Below are positions 56,728 to 64,000 of a stretch of 64,000 nucleotides of DNA, in pieces (position 1 is the first letter of the stretch; each line of letters begins with the position of its first letter). Under the pieces are notes generated by a model that was not told the origin of the DNA, searched no databases, and saw only the letters and a program-made list of their open reading frames with translations. A program made the position numbers and the translations under genes. The stretch is from PALG01 sp964495885 (GTDB lineage Bacteria; Bacteroidota; Bacteroidia; Flavobacteriales; Flavobacteriaceae), in assembly GCA_964495885.1 (NCBI GenBank), contig CAZBWO010000011.1, positions 1 through 64,000 on the forward strand. The letters run 5' to 3'.

Positions 56728-58635
56728 CTACAATGCGTTATCCATAATTTCCTGAACAACTTCAGGATTCAACAAGGTACTGGTATCCCCTAAATTGCCT
56801 GTGTCTTTATGGGCAATTTTGCGAAGGATCCTTCGCATGATTTTACCGCTTCGGGTTTTGGGCAACCCAGAAGTAAATTGAATTTTATCCAGTTTTGCAA
56901 TTGGCCCAATCTTTTCGGTAATGAGTTGATTGACCTCTTTTCGAAGATTATCATGGTTTCTAACTTCTCCAGTTTCCTTCAGTATCACATATCCGTAGAG
57001 TGCATTCCCTTTTACTTCGTGTGGGAATCCTACAATCGCACTTTCGGCAACAGCTGGATGTTCATTTATGGCATCCTCAATAGGAGCGGTTCCCAAATTA
57101 TGACCCGAGACAATAATTACATCATCTACACGTCCAGTGATTCTGTAATAACCGGTATTATCCCGAAGTGCCCCGTCGCCAGTAAAATATTTGTTTTCAA
57201 ACGCCGAAAAATAGGTATCCTTATACCGTTGGTGATTCCCCCAAATGGTACGGGCCATGGAAGGCCAAGGGAATTTAACGCACAACCTTCCATTGGCGGG
57301 GCTTCCTTTAATTTCTTTCCCTTCTTCATCCATTAAGCAAGGTTGGATTCCAGGAAGTGGTAATGTCGCGAATGTAGGAATAGTTGGTGTTGCAAAAGGA
57401 ATAGGGGAAATCATGATTCCGCCTGTTTCGGTTTGCCACCAAGTATCTACAATAGGGGTATTTCCTTTTCCAATATTGTCATTGTACCAATGCCAGGCTT
57501 CCTCGTTAATGGGCTCTCCAACAGTCCCCAAAACTTTTAGGGATGAGAGGTCATATTTTTCCACAAAATCAAGGTTTTCCTTGGCAAGTGCACGAATTGC
57601 GGTGGGAGCGGTATAAAACTGATTGATTTTATGTTTTTCCACAATCTCCCAAAAACGTCCCCAATCTGGGTAGGTGGGAACACCTTCAAACATCACGGTG
57701 GTAGCACCATTGGCAAGAGGCCCATACACTATGTAACTATGGCCGGTAATCCACCCAATATCTGCAGTACACCAATAAATATCATGCTCTTTATACTGAA
57801 AAACATTTTTAAAGGAATAAGCACTATATACCATATACCCTCCAGTAGTGTGAACCATTCCTTTGGGTTTTCCTGTAGACCCTGAAGTGTACAAAATAAA
57901 TAAGGGGTCTTCTGCATTCATTACTTCTGAGTCACAATCTAGGTAAGCAGCATCCAATAAGGGTTGTAACCAGTGATCCCTGCCTTCTTTCATTTGAATG
58001 TCTGAATCAATCCGCTTGGCTACCAGGACAGATTCCACACAATTACAGGATTCCAAGGCTTCGTCTACAATTCCTTTGAGGTCTATGGTCTTGGCACCTC
58101 TATAAGAACCATCACTGGTAATCACCATTTTGCAGGTACTGTCATTAATTCGTGTGGCAAGTGCTTGTGCTGAAAACCCTGCAAAAACCACACTGTGGAT
58201 TGCTCCAATACGGGCACAGGCCAATACGGAAACAGCCAATTCCGGAATCATGGGTAAATAAATACAAACGCGGTCGCCTTTTTGAATACCCTTTTCTTTT
58301 AATACGTTGGCAAATTGGCATACCCGTTTATGTAATTCGCTATAGGTAATATGTTGCGCCTCTTCTGAAGGGTCATTTGGTTCAAACAAAATAGCGGTTT
58401 TGTCTCCTCGGGTGGCGAGGTGGCGATCAATGCAATTTTCGGTGATATTAAGTTGTGCACCTTCAAACCATTTCACTTCGGGTTTGTTGAAATCCCAATC
58501 AAGGACTTTATTCCAGCGTTTACGCCATAAGAAATGTTCTTCGGCTACTTCTTCCCAAAAAGTTTCGGGATCCCGAACACTTTTTCGGTATACTTGAAAA
58601 TATTCTTCCAGGTTTTTAATGTGATAATTACTCAT
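56728..58635 (-). CDS. acs: Acetyl-CoA synthetase
   Basis: 635 aa AMP-forming ligase that activates acetate through acetyl-AMP. Motifs: YTSGSTGKPKGMVHTTGGYM (A3), DTWWQTETGG (A5), YFTGDGALRDNTGYYRITGRVDD (A7-A8), and C-terminal LPKTRSGKIMRR with the acetylatable Lys. It follows a paralogous ligase gene by 10 bp, at the end of the operon with the kinase-regulator pair. Confidence 0.96.
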   Translation of the reverse strand: MSNYHIKNLEEYFQVYRKSVRDPETFWEEVAEEHFLWRKRWNKVLDWDFNKPEVKWFEGAQLNITENCIDRHLATRGDKTAILFEPNDPSEEAQHITYSELHKRVCQFANVLKEKGIQKGDRVCIYLPMIPELAVSVLACARIGAIHSVVFAGFSAQALATRINDSTCKMVITSDGSYRGAKTIDLKGIVDEALESCNCVESVLVAKRIDSDIQMKEGRDHWLQPLLDAAYLDCDSEVMNAEDPLFILYTSGSTGKPKGMVHTTGGYMVYSAYSFKNVFQYKEHDIYWCTADIGWITGHSYIVYGPLANGATTVMFEGVPTYPDWGRFWEIVEKHKINQFYTAPTAIRALAKENLDFVEKYDLSSLKVLGTVGEPINEEAWHWYNDNIGKGNTPIVDTWWQTETGGIMISPIPFATPTIPTFATLPLPGIQPCLMDEEGKEIKGSPANGRLCVKFPWPSMARTIWGNHQRYKDTYFSAFENKYFTGDGALRDNTGYYRITGRVDDVIIVSGHNLGTAPIEDAINEHPAVAESAIVGFPHEVKGNALYGYVILKETGEVRNHDNLRKEVNQLITEKIGPIAKLDKIQFTSGLPKTRSGKIMRRILRKIAHKDTGNLGDTSTLLNPEVVQEIMDNAL

Positions 58636-58645
58636 TTTGGTCGAT

Positions 58646-60532
58646 TTAAATAATATTGTGTTTTATGTACGTCTGTTCTATTTCTGAAATGATGCCCACA
58701 TCATCAATGGTAGAGGGTATTTTATATTCAGATTGGTCTGCGATATTCCGAAGTAATTTACGAAGAATTTTTCCAGAGCGTGTCTTCGGAAGGCGTTCCA
58801 CGATTAATACTTCCTTGAAAGAGGCCACGGCACCAATTTGCTCCCTCACAGCTCCCACGATTTCCACCTGAAGTTCTTCCGGTTTGCTTTGGGCGCCTGC
58901 TTTTAAAACAACCAAACCAAGAGGTCTCTGGCCTTTTAAGCTACAGCTAATGCCAAATACAGCACATTCAGCAACCTTAGGATGTGCGGCAACAACTTCT
59001 TCCATTTCTGCCGTTGAAAGACGGTGTCCCGCCACATTAATGATGTCATCTACGCGTCCGGTAATGTAGACATAGCCTTCTTCATCTTTGTAGCCTCCGT
59101 CACCGGAAAAATAATATCCTGGGAATTTTTCCAAGTATCCATGTTTGAAACGTTCGGGATTTCCCCAAAGGCCCATGAGCATTCCCGGAGGTAGCGGAAG
59201 TTTTACTACCACATACCCTTCTTTGTTGGGCTCCATTTCTTCGCCATCTTCATTCACAACTTGAATGTCATAACCGCAAACGGGTTTTCCTGCTGAAACT
59301 GGTTTTACCTTTTGTAATTCAAGCCCTGCCATATTTGCCAACATGGGCCATCCAGATTCGGTTTGCCACCAGTGATCAATAACAGGGATATTCAATTTTT
59401 CCTCTAGCCATTGCAGCGTTGCTACATCGCAGCGTTCACCAGCCAAGAATTGGTACTTTAAACAGGAGAGGTCAAAATCCTTTATCAATTCACCCTCTGG
59501 ATCTTCCTTTTTGATGGCCCTAATAGCAGTTGGTGCGGTAAACATTACTTTTACTTGATGTTCACTAATCACCCGCCAAAAAGTAGATGCATCAGGCGTT
59601 TTAATAGGCTTACCTTCAAAAAGAATAGATGTGTTTCTGTTGAGCAATGGACCATAAACAATATAGCTATGGCCTACCACCCACCCAACATCACTAGCTG
59701 CCCAATAGGTGTCACCTTCATCAACCCCATAGACATATTTCATGGAAAATTTCAAGGCTGTGGCATATCCTCCAGAATCCCGAACCACGCCTTTTGGTGT
59801 TCCTGTGGTACCGGAAGTATATAAAATATATAAAGGATGTGTTGCATGGACAGGAACTGGAGCTGCCGGGGAGGCATTATCTACCAATTCTTGATAATCA
59901 ATATCATGAAGCTTCTTGGGGATTTCTACACCCAATTTACGATCAAAGATGATAACGTTTTCAGGGGGAAAGGAAGCTTCCTCGATGGCTTTATCTACAA
60001 ACGGTTTGTACGGAATGATTCGGTTTATTTCAATTCCGTTTGAAGCCGTGATAATAATTTTTGGTTTACAATCGTCAATTCTAATGGCAAGTTCATGTGG
60101 GGCAAAACCACCAAACACAACAGAATGGATGACCCCCAATCTTGCACAAGCCAACATGGCGTAAATTGCCTGTGGAATCATGGGCATGTAAATAATGGCA
60201 GTATCTCCTTTTTTTAGTCCTAAGAATTTCAGCCCGCCCGCCAATTTGCCCACCTCCTCTTGAAGTTGAAAAAATGTTATTTTTTCAATGGTATTGGTTA
60301 CAGGCGAATCATAGATGATTGCGTTTTGGTTTCCGTGGCCCTCTTCAATATGCTTGTCTATGCATAGGTAACTTATGTTAAGACTTCCATCTTCAAACCA
60401 TTTATACCCTTCATCTTCTGTACGGGACAGTATATTCTTTGGAAATTCAAACCATTTTAAAGCTTGAGCTTGTTCCTTCCAAAAGCTTTCAGGATTTTGA
60501 ATGCTGTCTTGATAAAACTTTGTGTAGCTCAT
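58646..60532 (-). CDS. prpE: Propionyl-CoA synthetase-like acyl-CoA ligase
   Basis: 628 aa. Same family as the downstream acs but more like PrpE: YTSGTTGTPKGVVRDSGGYA, DVGWVVGHSYIVYGPL, DHWWQTESGWPM and LPKTRSGKILRK, and a conserved F-P-x-Y-Y-F-S-G-D-G-G-Y-K-D. It activates propionate or other short-chain acids. The specificity is inferred from motif context, so prpE is tentative. Gap to the upstream small gene is 3 bp. Confidence 0.88.
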   Translation of the reverse strand: MSYTKFYQDSIQNPESFWKEQAQALKWFEFPKNILSRTEDEGYKWFEDGSLNISYLCIDKHIEEGHGNQNAIIYDSPVTNTIEKITFFQLQEEVGKLAGGLKFLGLKKGDTAIIYMPMIPQAIYAMLACARLGVIHSVVFGGFAPHELAIRIDDCKPKIIITASNGIEINRIIPYKPFVDKAIEEASFPPENVIIFDRKLGVEIPKKLHDIDYQELVDNASPAAPVPVHATHPLYILYTSGTTGTPKGVVRDSGGYATALKFSMKYVYGVDEGDTYWAASDVGWVVGHSYIVYGPLLNRNTSILFEGKPIKTPDASTFWRVISEHQVKVMFTAPTAIRAIKKEDPEGELIKDFDLSCLKYQFLAGERCDVATLQWLEEKLNIPVIDHWWQTESGWPMLANMAGLELQKVKPVSAGKPVCGYDIQVVNEDGEEMEPNKEGYVVVKLPLPPGMLMGLWGNPERFKHGYLEKFPGYYFSGDGGYKDEEGYVYITGRVDDIINVAGHRLSTAEMEEVVAAHPKVAECAVFGISCSLKGQRPLGLVVLKAGAQSKPEELQVEIVGAVREQIGAVASFKEVLIVERLPKTRSGKILRKLLRNIADQSEYKIPSTIDDVGIISEIEQTYIKHNII

Positions 60533-60535
60533 GAC

Positions 60536-60754
60536 TTACCCTTTTTTTGGTCCAAAGAGTCCAAACCAATTGGGGTTTAGCACTTTAAACTTGATGAGCA
60601 CCCAAAGGATGACAATAAAACAAAGTCCCATAACTATGGAATGCATAGGGGTTATAGGAGTTTCATTTTCCAGTTTGAATCGTATAAAAAGGGTAATAGC
60701 TGCGTAGAGACAAATGATGATGTCTGAAGCCAAAGGAGGTATGCGTAATTTCAT
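60536..60754 (-). CDS. Small two-helix membrane protein
   Basis: 72 aa with two hydrophobic segments (about 10-26 and 40-60) and a basic C-terminus (FGLFGPKKG). It lies 3 bp before the prpE-like gene and 45 bp after the response regulator in the same direction. I have no family for it; the position implies a link to short-chain fatty acid uptake. Confidence 0.7.
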   Translation of the reverse strand: MKLRIPPLASDIIICLYAAITLFIRFKLENETPITPMHSIVMGLCFIVILWVLIKFKVLNPNWFGLFGPKKG

Positions 60755-60799
60755 GATACAAATCTTAAATTAAACCAGTTCTTGCACACAGACCAAGTA

Positions 60800-61171
60800 T
60801 TAACTCAAGAGTTCATGTATTTCTGAAACTATTTTTTTTATTGAAAACGGCTTTGTAATATACTTATTTGCTCCAAGTTTTAAGCCTTTTTCAATATCTG
60901 AAGCTTTATTCTTCGCGGTGACAAATACAACTTTCGTTTCCTGTAAAGCTGTATTTTCCCGAATCCATTTCAACGTTTCATATCCATCTACTTTTGGCAT
61001 CATAATATCCAAAAGAACAACATCTGGGATATGTTTTTCTAAGATCGTGAGCGCTTCACTTCCGTCTCTTGCAATAAACACTTCAAAATCTTTTTTTTTG
61101 AAGGCATACTCCAAGGTCATCACTATGTTTGGCTCATCATCAACAATTAAAATCTTCCGCATCTTTTTCAA
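60800..61171 (-). CDS. Receiver-only response regulator
   Basis: 123 aa single receiver domain: acidic pair D11-D12, phospho-acceptor Asp-55 (LLDIMMPKVDG), Thr-85 and Lys-107 (KYITKPFS). No output domain is present and the gene ends normally, in contrast to LuxR-type CrbR regulators of similar systems. It would be phosphorylated by the kinase encoded 8 bp upstream, and must signal through protein contact or phosphotransfer. Confidence 0.93.
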   Translation of the reverse strand: MKKMRKILIVDDEPNIVMTLEYAFKKKDFEVFIARDGSEALTILEKHIPDVVLLDIMMPKVDGYETLKWIRENTALQETKVVFVTAKNKASDIEKGLKLGANKYITKPFSIKKIVSEIHELLS

Positions 61172-61179
61172 AAAGCAAT

Positions 61180-63867
61180 TTACTTAAAAGGTAGTTTAAA
61201 AACAAGGGTTGCCCCTGTTTTATTGCCCTTTTTAGCATAAATTTTTCCATGGTGCATCTCAATGATATGTTTACAAATGGAAAGCCCTAAACCACTACCC
61301 ATGGGTTTTTTGGTGTTTTGTGTTTTGGATTGGTAAAATTTGTCAAAAATATAACGTATATCTTCTTCTGGAATTCCCTTTCCGTTGTCTGAAACACTTA
61401 CTTTTGCCCACTTCTTTTTGACTTCGCAGGAAATGATAATTTTTCCATCTTCCTTTGGGACAAACTTGAATGCATTGCCCAGAAGATTGGTGAGTACCTG
61501 CAGGATTCGGTCTTCATCATAAGTTACAATAACATTATCCATAGGATGGCAGATGATTTCAATCCCTTTTTTATTCGCTATATGGCGTACCCCGTTCACA
61601 GCTTTCAGCACAGAAACTTTTAAATCGTTTTTCGCAAGATTTAATTTTTCCCTTCCAGAGGACAGTTTTTCAAAATCAAGGATATTATTGATTAACCGAG
61701 ACAAGCGTTCACTATCAGTGAGGATATTGTTCAGGAATTGAAATTTCATTTCAACGGGCATTTCCTCATCCTCTAACAACAACTCTGTTGCAGCCCTAAT
61801 TCCCGTTAATGGGGTTTTTAGCTCATGAGCCACCGTATCCAAAAACTCATCTTTCTGTTTGTCTTTTACCATCAAACTTTCATTGGCATTCTGTAATTGT
61901 TCGGTAAGATGGGTAAGCGCATCCGATTTCTCCCTAAGCAGTTTGTTTTTTGTAATGTTGTCTTTAGATTCTTCCAGGATTTTTAACACTTCCACTAGGC
62001 TTATTTCCTGTTCCTTGACCACTCCGGAAATAAGTATTTTTGCAGAAGCGCTCCCAATGGTTCCGGTTAAAAGTTTTTCTGAAAAATTAATCAGACGTGC
62101 ATCTGCCATTTGTGTATCCTTCGGAAGGTTATATTTATTGAAAAACAGGTTGAGGGCACGTTGGGTTTGATTTTCCCCTAAAAATTTTGTGAGGACATTT
62201 TGAATATCCGAAACATATGCTTCCCCCTTCCAAACCAGTGCACTATCCTGAAGAGAAGTATATTTTTTGGGGTCTACATACATTTCTGCATAGTTCCGTT
62301 CCCGATAATTGCCCTTTTGTAGTAAAGAGATGGTTAGGTAGCAAAATGTATTCAGCAGTAAACTCCAAAAAAATGCATGTGCTGGAGGAGATAGAAAATC
62401 CACTCCAAATAAAGCATAAGGTTTTAAAGCTTCCAACCCAAAAAACCCCTCATCTATTAATGCTGCTTGCCCGTTATATGCTTCCAATGTGAACGGAAGG
62501 ATAAGGGTGTATAAGGCAACAAAAAATCCTAAGATGATTCCAATAATTGCTGCCCTTGAAGTACCTCGATTCCAGTAAAGTCCTATAAAAAAAGAGGGGG
62601 CCAATTGAGAAATGACAACAAAGGAGATAAGTCCTATGGAAATAAGGGGCAGTTCAATAGAGAAATTGGCATAAAACCAATAGGCAATAATGATGATCAA
62701 AAAAATAGAGGCCCGACGAATATTTTTAATGTACTTTGCATTTTTTCGGGACTCTCCCTCACTAAACCTACTTAGAAATCCATAGGGAATCACCAGGTTA
62801 TTACTCACCATGGTGGAGAGTGCCAAGGTAGAAACAACCACCATGGAAATTACTGCGGAAAACCCGCCCAAAAAAACCAATGTGGCCAAAAAAGTTTGGC
62901 CATTTTCCAGCGGAAGCAAAAGGGTAAAATAGTCACTATTAACAGCATCCCCAAAAGTGAGTTTTCCTCCCCATGCAATAAAAATCACAAAGAGGTTGAA
63001 TAGCAAAAGGTACAGCGGGAAAAGCCAAATTGCTTTTTTAAGATACTTTTCCCTACTATTTTCCACTACTGATATTTGAAATTGCCTTGGAAGCAGAAAA
63101 ATGGCAAAAAAGGAAAGCCCAATGGTTAGAAACCAATTGAAACCATCGTCCATCCCTTGGATATGGGTGAGCTTTTCGAAATCTGGAGTTTGTGAAAATG
63201 CATCGTGAATTGCACTGGGGCCATCAAAAAGGGAAAAAGTCACATAACCTCCAATAAGCAAGAAGAACACTAGTTTCAATACAGATTCCAGTGCCACCGA
63301 AGTAACGATTCCTCTGTGTTTTTCAGAGGCGTCTGTTTTTTGTGTTCCGAAGAATGCAGCAAAAATGGCCAAAATTACAGCGATATACAATGTAGAATCA
63401 TCATAGATACCAGAGGCTACGTAACTGGTCTCATCACTCATGATCTGAAAGGTTTCAGAAACAGCTTTTAGCTGTAGGGCAATGTAGGGAACGGTGCCAA
63501 TGACACAGATAAGCGTTACCAAAGCACCAAGAAACCGATGGTTTCCGTGGCGTAATGATAGAAAATCGGCAATGGAAGAAATCTTGTGCTGTTTTGAAAT
63601 CCGCATGATTTTCCGAAGCAAAACAATCCAAAGCGGGAAGGCAATCACAGGCCCTAAGTAGATAGGCAAAAAATGAATCCCACTATTTGCGGCTACCCCA
63701 ATACTTCCGTAGTAGGTCCATGCAGAGCAATAAACGGCAAGGGACAAAGTATAAATATATGGATTGTTCACCCATTTGCTTTTCGCATTCTTTTCGGCTA
63801 AAAAAGCAATGTAAAAGAGGACAGATAAATACCCAATAATGATGGCGAAAAGAAGGTAATTACTCAT
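61180..63867 (-). CDS. Sodium:solute symporter-histidine kinase fusion (CbrA/CrbS-like)
   Basis: 895 aa. Residues 1-560 form an SSS-family transporter domain with about 12-13 helices (first YLLFAIIIGYLSVLFYIAFLA); a linker follows and then a coiled region (about 620-670), a HisKA domain with His-681 (DTVAHELKTPLTG), and a HATPase with N box NLLGNAFKF, DNGKGIP and GSGLGLSICKH. Comparable fusions (CbrA, CrbS) sense nutrients by transport and control carbon use, including acs. Followed 8 bp later by the receiver-only regulator and then the acyl-CoA ligases. Confidence 0.95.
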   Translation of the reverse strand: MSNYLLFAIIIGYLSVLFYIAFLAEKNAKSKWVNNPYIYTLSLAVYCSAWTYYGSIGVAANSGIHFLPIYLGPVIAFPLWIVLLRKIMRISKQHKISSIADFLSLRHGNHRFLGALVTLICVIGTVPYIALQLKAVSETFQIMSDETSYVASGIYDDSTLYIAVILAIFAAFFGTQKTDASEKHRGIVTSVALESVLKLVFFLLIGGYVTFSLFDGPSAIHDAFSQTPDFEKLTHIQGMDDGFNWFLTIGLSFFAIFLLPRQFQISVVENSREKYLKKAIWLFPLYLLLFNLFVIFIAWGGKLTFGDAVNSDYFTLLLPLENGQTFLATLVFLGGFSAVISMVVVSTLALSTMVSNNLVIPYGFLSRFSEGESRKNAKYIKNIRRASIFLIIIIAYWFYANFSIELPLISIGLISFVVISQLAPSFFIGLYWNRGTSRAAIIGIILGFFVALYTLILPFTLEAYNGQAALIDEGFFGLEALKPYALFGVDFLSPPAHAFFWSLLLNTFCYLTISLLQKGNYRERNYAEMYVDPKKYTSLQDSALVWKGEAYVSDIQNVLTKFLGENQTQRALNLFFNKYNLPKDTQMADARLINFSEKLLTGTIGSASAKILISGVVKEQEISLVEVLKILEESKDNITKNKLLREKSDALTHLTEQLQNANESLMVKDKQKDEFLDTVAHELKTPLTGIRAATELLLEDEEMPVEMKFQFLNNILTDSERLSRLINNILDFEKLSSGREKLNLAKNDLKVSVLKAVNGVRHIANKKGIEIICHPMDNVIVTYDEDRILQVLTNLLGNAFKFVPKEDGKIIISCEVKKKWAKVSVSDNGKGIPEEDIRYIFDKFYQSKTQNTKKPMGSGLGLSICKHIIEMHHGKIYAKKGNKTGATLVFKLPFK

Positions 63868-64000
63868 AGTGCCTTGATAATATGATATAGGAAATTACAA
63901 TGGCAATGGCCCAGACCAAAAAGCAATAGAAGTAAAAAACAGGAAACCCAAAGATAGCCCCATCCCCACTAAAAATAAGCAACAAAGGCACATTGAAAAG
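63860..64000 (-). CDS. C-terminal fragment of a small membrane protein preceding the SSS-kinase
   Basis: A minus-strand open frame entering from the right edge and ending with TAA at 63860-63862, overlapping the start of the kinase gene by 8 bp. The visible 46 residues are hydrophobic: GFPVFYFYCFLVWAIAIVIS and end SRHYE. Short membrane proteins with F-P-x-x-Y-x-Y-x-F-x-V-W motifs commonly precede SSS-family transporters and are thought to be accessory subunits. Start and full size lie outside the window. Confidence 0.75.
   Translation of the reverse strand, partial: LFNVPLLLIFSGDGAIFGFPVFYFYCFLVWAIAIVISYIILSRHYE

Noticed and set aside
59951..59962. LacI-like GATAACGTTTTC in the prpE-like gene
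   Set aside because: Inside coding sequence, with only a partial palindrome; considered chance.

Overview
The window is chromosomal DNA from a member of the Bacteroidota, almost certainly a (probably marine) Flavobacteriaceae. The signs are type IX secretion C-terminal sorting domains (fragment at the left edge, the 1454-aa protein at 20-24 kb, PorZ at 47-49 kb), many Cys-anchored lipoproteins, Bacteroidota-type -7 boxes (TAnnTTTG) in place of sigma70 -10 boxes, a lack of Shine-Dalgarno sequences, and conserved flavobacterial neighbourhoods (yicC-gmk-nadD, porZ-recO, gdhA beside a beta-barrel gene). The genus cannot be named from the sequence alone. No rRNA, tRNA, CRISPR array or transposase was seen.

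Left part, 0-20 kb, is accessory. A tightly packed six-gene minus-strand operon (9879 to 346) joins a long-chain-type polyprenyl synthetase to four large beta-rich proteins of unknown function without signal peptides, two of them paralogous, and to a ComEC-type metallo-beta-lactamase-fold hydrolase. This is the best candidate for an undescribed system. It is followed by small orphan genes, a membrane-bound LytTR regulator, an S41-like peptidase, an EcoRII/Dcm-like restriction-modification pair in visibly AT-rich DNA, a GC-richer orphan gene, and a 640-bp intergenic region holding two helically phased repeat arrays (about 9.6 bp and 11 bp) upstream of a small HTH-like protein. A 55-aa lmo0937-type membrane protein lies on the minus strand at 19118-19285.

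Middle part, 20-45 kb, holds the large secreted HYR/T9SS protein, gpsA, a lipoprotein, nadD-gmk-yicC, and then two divergent operons built for oxidative sugar/glycoside metabolism: three xylose-isomerase-like TIM barrels, Gfo/Idh/MocA oxidoreductase, two DUF1080 (3-keto-disaccharide hydrolase-type) lipoproteins, a NupG-type MFS permease, a GMC dehydrogenase and its Tat-exported small subunit. A perfect LacI-type palindrome (GAAAACGTTTTC) sits between the two operons, and an identical copy lies just after the gdhA promoter at 45.7 kb. An AlkB-like dioxygenase, a lipoprotein azurin, a YheT hydrolase, a thioesterase, an EamA transporter, an ArsC/Spx-like protein, a DUF3298 lipoprotein and cystathionine gamma-synthase follow.

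Right part, 45-64 kb, is core metabolism: gdhA, porZ, recO, ppc, a TonB-dependent receptor with a small partner, a PAP2 phosphatase, and a minus-strand operon in which a sodium-solute-symporter/histidine-kinase fusion and a receiver-only response regulator precede propionyl-CoA and acetyl-CoA synthetases. That layout suggests short-chain fatty acid sensing coupled to activation, as in CrbS/CrbR-acs systems. Start codons were moved inward for several genes where the longest open frame began at an unlikely TTG or overlapped a neighbour.
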